DNA of 8,155 bases, from assembly GCA_028288775.1 (NCBI GenBank), contig JAQGHP010000387.1:1-8155 (forward strand). The letters run 5' to 3'. This DNA is from Phycisphaerales bacterium. GTDB taxonomy: Bacteria > Planctomycetota > Phycisphaerae > Tepidisphaerales > Tepidisphaeraceae. Positions 5,772-8,155 of this stretch are shown here, piece after piece. Each line of letters starts with the position of its first letter. Position 1 is the first letter of the stretch. A program made the position numbers and the translations under genes. The notes beneath the pieces were generated by a model. It was given only the letters and a program-made list of their open reading frames with translations, searched no databases and was not told the DNA's origin.

Positions 5772-5992
5772 TTCTTCGTAATTTGGCGCCCTTCCACAAT
5801 GACCTCGTCGATCGTCGTTCGCCGCAGTTTCATGCCGGGCTTGTCGGGGAGCTCGGCTTCCTCGACGTTGTTTTGCCGGTAGATCACTTTCGGCTCGTGC
5901 TTCGCCGGGTCTGTATGGATCGCCTTGCGCACATGCCCGACCTGACGGCCGAGCCAACCTAGGAAACCAGTGCCCGGAAGTTCCTTTGGCAT
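5741..5992 (-). CDS. Small uncharacterised protein in the complex I cluster
   Basis: This is an 83-residue basic, soluble-looking protein that I do not recognise. Supporting reality: it follows the phosphatase stop by 11 nt on the same strand, has an ATG start, and its composition is protein-like (GFLGWLGRQVGHVRKAIHTD at 10-29, KVIYRQNN at 35-42, LRRTTIDEVIVEG at 56-68). Cysteine and obvious membrane segments are absent. Residues about 74-83 (KPGARSQEPE) are encoded by an arm of the inverted repeat at 5744-5771, so the original C-terminus was probably replaced when the repeat arrived. There is no clear Shine-Dalgarno site. An accessory or assembly role for complex I is only a guess from position. 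Confidence 0.6.
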   Translation of the reverse strand: MPKELPGTGFLGWLGRQVGHVRKAIHTDPAKHEPKVIYRQNNVEEAELPDKPGMKLRRTTIDEVIVEGRQITKKPGARSQEPE

Positions 5993-6003
5993 TTTTCGGT
6001 CGT

Positions 6004-6606
6004 CTACTTTGCCAACTCCGGCGAAACCGTTTGCGTCTTCGGATCATAGCCGTCGATGAAGCGGCGGATGTCGTTTACGGTGCTGTCGCTGTGGCCGAAA
6101 GTCAGGATCGCGGCCTTGGCCTTTTCCTTATCGTAGCCGAGCGTCGATTCCTGGTAGGCAGCGACCATCATCGCCGTCCGCCGAACGCCCTGGGCACAGT
6201 GTACGAGCACGGGCTGATTCCCCGGCTCGGCAGTGACGCTGAGGAATCGGCGGACGTCTTGCGTGGTCGGCCATCCGCCGAGCTTCACCGGGACGCGCTC
6301 GGCCTTGATCCCCCGCTCCTTGAGCAGCGCGAATTCCTGGGCGAACTGCGGTTTGGCGAGGTCGGCGATTTCATTGTCATCCACCAGGCAGACGACCGTC
6401 CGCGGATGCACCTTGTCGATGGCCGACTCCAGCTCATGCACCGATCGGGCACCATCACGATACAGCACGCCTTCCTGCACCGTCGCCAGATGGTACGTGA
6501 CGAAGTAGTGCCGCCACACCACAAAGCCCACCGCCGTCAGCGCGATCACGGTGATCAGCGGCCGCAGCCAGTTCGAGCGAGGTTTGAGGGTGAACGTTTC
6601 GGTCAT
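6004..6606 (-). CDS. Membrane-anchored tyrosine/dual-specificity protein phosphatase
   Basis: This is a 200-residue cysteine phosphatase. The P-loop is VHCAQGVRRT at 135-144, fitting the H-C-X5-R-[ST] signature with nucleophile C137 and phosphate-binding R143. The preceding EGVLYRDGARSVHEL (46-60) and VVCLVDDNEI (71-80) resemble the Siw14-like/DSP fold (glyRSgqp... and vInLr). A hydrophobic helix at about 13-33 predicts a single N-terminal membrane anchor with the catalytic domain most likely cytoplasmic. The ATG at 6606 starts 2 nt after the nuoE stop; a TTG at 6612 would overlap that stop by 4 nt and add two residues. Either way it is translationally coupled to nuoE. Its target is unknown: phosphoprotein, phospholipid and small phosphate esters are all possible. 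Its place between nuoE and nuoF suggests co-expression with complex I. Confidence 0.86.
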   Translation of the reverse strand: MTETFTLKPRSNWLRPLITVIALTAVGFVVWRHYFVTYHLATVQEGVLYRDGARSVHELESAIDKVHPRTVVCLVDDNEIADLAKPQFAQEFALLKERGIKAERVPVKLGGWPTTQDVRRFLSVTAEPGNQPVLVHCAQGVRRTAMMVAAYQESTLGYDKEKAKAAILTFGHSDSTVNDIRRFIDGYDPKTQTVSPELAK

Positions 6607-6608
6607 AC

Positions 6609-7280
6609 TCAATTCATCGTCTTGCCTTCGGCTCCGCCGTGCGGGTCGGAGTGAACGCCTTCGCGTGAAACCTCCGAGTGCCCCGCCGGGTGGGCGGCGT
6701 GGCCGTGCGATTCTTCCTGCCAGTCGATGGTCGGGTCCTTATAGTCCTGCGCCTTGGGCGGCAGGCCATCGAGAACCTTGTCGAAGTTTTCGGTCGTGAG
6801 ATTTTCGTAGAGCACTTCGTTGACCAGCGCCACCGGCGCGGTGCCGCAAGCGCCCAGACACTCGAGCTCGATGAGCGTGAAGCGGCCATCGGCGGTCGTC
6901 TCGCCAACCTCGACGCCGAGCTTCTTCTTGCAGTGATCGGTCAGCGCGCCCGACTCGCAGATCTCGCACGACAACGATCGGCAGACCTGGACAAGATATT
7001 CGCCCTTGGGCTTGAGCCAGTATTCTTCGTAGAACGTGGCGGTGTCCATCACCTCGGCGGGCGCGAGGCCAAGAAATTCCGCGACCTCCTCCATCGCCTG
7101 CACGGGGATCCAGTTGTACGCATGTTGAATCGCGTGCAATGCCGGGAGCAGCACCGCGCGCTTGGTGGGATAGCGCGGGAAATATTTGGTCTCAAGCTCG
7201 TGCTTGATCTCATTGGTGAGATAAGGTTCAGCGCGACGCTCGACGACTGCGGTACGACGGTTTTCGGTTATCCAAGCCAT
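6609..7280 (-). CDS. nuoE: NADH-quinone oxidoreductase subunit E (2Fe-2S, 24 kDa type)
   Basis: This is a 223-residue thioredoxin-like 2Fe-2S subunit of the complex I NADH module, which sits beside NuoF and holds cluster N1a. Cluster ligands are visible as C100 and C105 (VCRSLSC) and C141 and C145 (ECLGAC), the usual C-x4-C...C-x3-C pattern. The N-terminal helical part (LLPALHAIQHAYNWIP, 44-59; VMDTATFYEEY, 77-87) is typical. Beyond the conserved core, residues about 186-223 form a low-complexity tail rich in His, Gly and acidic residues (SHGHAAHPAGHSEVSREGVH at 191-210), longer than in classic NuoE. The ATG at 7280 has no clear Shine-Dalgarno site. It follows a toxin-antitoxin-like pair rather than nuoD directly, and a -10-like TATAAA lies 33 nt upstream. 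Confidence 0.96.
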   Translation of the reverse strand: MAWITENRRTAVVERRAEPYLTNEIKHELETKYFPRYPTKRAVLLPALHAIQHAYNWIPVQAMEEVAEFLGLAPAEVMDTATFYEEYWLKPKGEYLVQVCRSLSCEICESGALTDHCKKKLGVEVGETTADGRFTLIELECLGACGTAPVALVNEVLYENLTTENFDKVLDGLPPKAQDYKDPTIDWQEESHGHAAHPAGHSEVSREGVHSDPHGGAEGKTMN

Positions 7281-7313
7281 AAGGTATTTCGCGTTTTTTC
7301 CAAACGGTTCCGG

Positions 7314-7319
7314 TTTATA
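7314..7319 (-). promoter_or_regulatory. Possible -10 element for nuoE and downstream genes
   Basis: On the minus strand the 42-nt gap between the toxin stop and nuoE reads TGATAATATAAACC; TATAAA lies 33 nt before the nuoE ATG. No good -35 is found (best is TGGTCG at 17-nt spacing). A promoter here would let nuoE, the phosphatase, the small gene and nuoF be expressed despite the inserted module. Low certainty. Confidence 0.3.
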
Positions 7320-7322
7320 TTA

Positions 7323-7661
7323 TCACTCCGTTATCTCGACCAGGGCTTCCCCTGCTTCCAACAGTCGCATCGCCTCGGGAAAGGACTTTCCCAACAATAC
7401 TTGAATGCCAATCGTTGGCCGGTTTTTAAACCGGAGCCACAACACTTGCGGCGGCTTGCCTCTTTGCGTGACCAGATCAGCGAAATCGCTGTCCTTGGAC
7501 ACAATCACGACATCTGATGCCCGCCGCGCGGCTTCAAAAAGTTCGACGTCGCTTGCGTCGCGCAGCCCGATTTCACGCAATGCCTTCGCGATAACCTTGA
7601 ACCGACTTCCCAGCCACGCGGCAAGCGCCGGATCGAGCTGTGCGTCTATCCAGAAAGTCAT
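7323..7661 (-). CDS. DUF5615 family PIN-like toxin of a predicted toxin-antitoxin pair
   Basis: This is a 112-residue protein of the DUF5615 / COG4634 type, predicted PIN-like ribonucleases. It shows the typical N-terminal WIDAQLDP (4-11, D6 and D10), the GLRDASDVE segment (32-40), the IVSKDSDFADL motif (53-63, D57 and D59) and VLWLRFKN (73-80), where the family has a closing lr-x-gN. These acidic residues would bind the catalytic metal. Its ATG overlaps the last bases of the DUF433 gene by 4 nt (ATGA, 7658-7661), so the two are translationally coupled, antitoxin first. It ends 42 nt before nuoE. Toxicity and target RNA are not known from sequence. Confidence 0.86.
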   Translation of the reverse strand: MTFWIDAQLDPALAAWLGSRFKVIAKALREIGLRDASDVELFEAARRASDVVIVSKDSDFADLVTQRGKPPQVLWLRFKNRPTIGIQVLLGKSFPEAMRLLEAGEALVEITE

Positions 7662-7897
7662 GCGCTCGCCACCAGCCGCGGGTGATCCATGTATCGTGCG
7701 GCGTAGGCCAGGCTCGCGCGAATGTCTTCTTCTTCAAGATCGGGGAGCTGCTTCAGGATTTCCTCATGGCTCATGCCGGAGGCGAGGAGTTCCAGCACAT
7801 CGATGACGCGGATGCGGATCCCGCGAACGCACGGGCGTCCGCCGCACTGGCCGGGCCGGACCGTGATGCGCTGCAATAGTTCTGCGGTGTTTGTCAT
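7658..7897 (-). CDS. DUF433 family antitoxin partner
   Basis: This is a 79-residue protein. The ITVRPGQCGGRPCVRGIRI stretch (11-29) is the hallmark of DUF433 / COG2442 (usually I-x-x-d-p-x-x-x-G-x-P-x-I-x-G-T-R-I). It is followed by the helical VIDVLELLASGMSHEEILKQ (31-50) and PDLEEEDIRASLAYAARY (52-69), the family's helix-turn-helix-like half. The family is predicted to be the antitoxin and DNA-binding partner of DUF5615 toxins. I chose ATG 7897 because GGAAAGG lies about 6 nt upstream; a TTG at 7903 would add two residues. It starts 33 nt after the nuoD stop and overlaps the toxin gene by 4 nt. Confidence 0.88.
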   Translation of the reverse strand: MTNTAELLQRITVRPGQCGGRPCVRGIRIRVIDVLELLASGMSHEEILKQLPDLEEEDIRASLAYAARYMDHPRLVASA

Positions 7898-7924
7898 CGG
7901 CAACCTTTCCGTCGTTTCCAGCCG

Positions 7925-7930
7925 ATTATA
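7925..7930 (-). promoter_or_regulatory. Possible -10 element for the toxin-antitoxin pair
   Basis: A perfect TATAAT on the minus strand directly follows the nuoD TAA stop (7931-7933) and lies 27 nt before the DUF433 ATG. No convincing -35 is present at 16-18 nt spacing (TCGCGG region). A self-regulated promoter at this place would be usual for a toxin-antitoxin pair. Confidence 0.4.
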
Positions 7931-8155
7931 TTACCGGTCGAGCTCTGCCGCGATAACGTTGATGCTTCCCAATACCGCCACCACGTCGCTGATCATGTGA
8001 CCTTCGATGAGCTTGGGGAAGATCTGGTAGTTGATGTAGCTGTTGGGCCGGGTGCGGGCGCGCCAGGGGACGTTTTCGCCGGCGCTGACGATGTAGTAGC
8101 CCAGTTCGCCGTTGGCGCTTTCGATGCAGCCGTAGACTTCGCCCTTGGGGGCGGC
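7931..8155 (-). CDS. nuoD: NADH-quinone oxidoreductase subunit D, C-terminal part (cut by window edge)
   Basis: The window contains only the last 74 residues and the TAA stop of a gene that runs in from beyond position 8155. Translated on the minus strand it reads AAPKGEVYGC...GELGYYIVSAGENVPWRARTRP, then FPKLIEGHMISDVVAVLGSI and a terminal ELDR. This is the conserved end of the 49-kDa subunit: P-x-G-E, the g-yyiv-s-d-G stretch, W/Y-R-x-R-x-R-x-P, the G-h-x-i-s-D-v-v-a segment and the universal E-x-D-R terminus. NuoD forms part of the quinone site with NuoB in the peripheral arm. It belongs to the same strand and cluster as nuoE and nuoF; whether it is a fused NuoCD cannot be seen. Confidence 0.95.
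   Translation of the reverse strand, partial: AAPKGEVYGCIESANGELGYYIVSAGENVPWRARTRPNSYINYQIFPKLIEGHMISDVVAVLGSINVIAAELDR

Noticed and set aside
7419..7434. Palindrome CCGGTTT-TT-AAACCGG as an operator or terminator
   Set aside because: It lies inside the DUF5615 coding sequence at a conserved segment (near RFKN), so codons explain it; no evidence of a separate role.
6678..7517. Plus-strand 279-codon open frame antisense to nuoE and the DUF5615 gene
   Set aside because: It crosses two well-supported minus-strand genes and resembles no family.

Overview
The window is GC-rich, tightly packed bacterial DNA from an organism with an outer membrane. It holds a lipid A deacylase-like gene, NodB deacetylase and glycosyltransferase-type envelope genes, and complex I. 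Weak or absent Shine-Dalgarno sites at most starts, and several families of dispersed palindromic repeats in the intergenic gaps, resemble Planctomycetota (Phycisphaerae-like) genomes. That placement is inference; no rRNA or marker tree is possible here.

Left part (1-2983), envelope and lipid-type genes: a repeat- and hairpin-rich leader (1-186); a plus-strand NodB polysaccharide deacetylase (187-963); a minus-strand degenerate family-2 glycosyltransferase fused to DUF2062 (893-2140), whose 3' end overlaps the deacetylase by 71 bp; and, divergent from it, a UbiE-like SAM methyltransferase (2216-2983).

Middle (2984-4258): a 323-nt gap with a hairpin, short degenerate repeats and a nested palindromic element. 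Next comes a secreted PagL-like outer-membrane lipid A deacylase (3307-3873), then a 385-nt gap between convergent genes. That gap holds two inverted copies of a composite hairpin repeat.

Right part (4259-8155, all minus strand), a respiratory complex I cluster in transcription order: the end of nuoD (truncated by the window edge), a DUF433 antitoxin-like / DUF5615 PIN-like toxin pair, nuoE, a membrane-anchored CX5R protein phosphatase, a small uncharacterised protein, and nuoF as the last gene. NuoE and NuoF form the NADH-oxidising end of complex I: NuoF carries FMN and a 4Fe-4S cluster, NuoE a 2Fe-2S cluster. nuoG does not follow nuoF.

The most unusual points are: (i) a phosphatase plus a small unknown protein between nuoE and nuoF; (ii) a toxin-antitoxin-like module between nuoD and nuoE, with the same TAATATAA octamer at both edges, each copy resembling a -10 element; (iii) a dispersed repeat arm that supplies the C-terminus of the small protein; (iv) a glycosyltransferase that has lost its DXD metal site.
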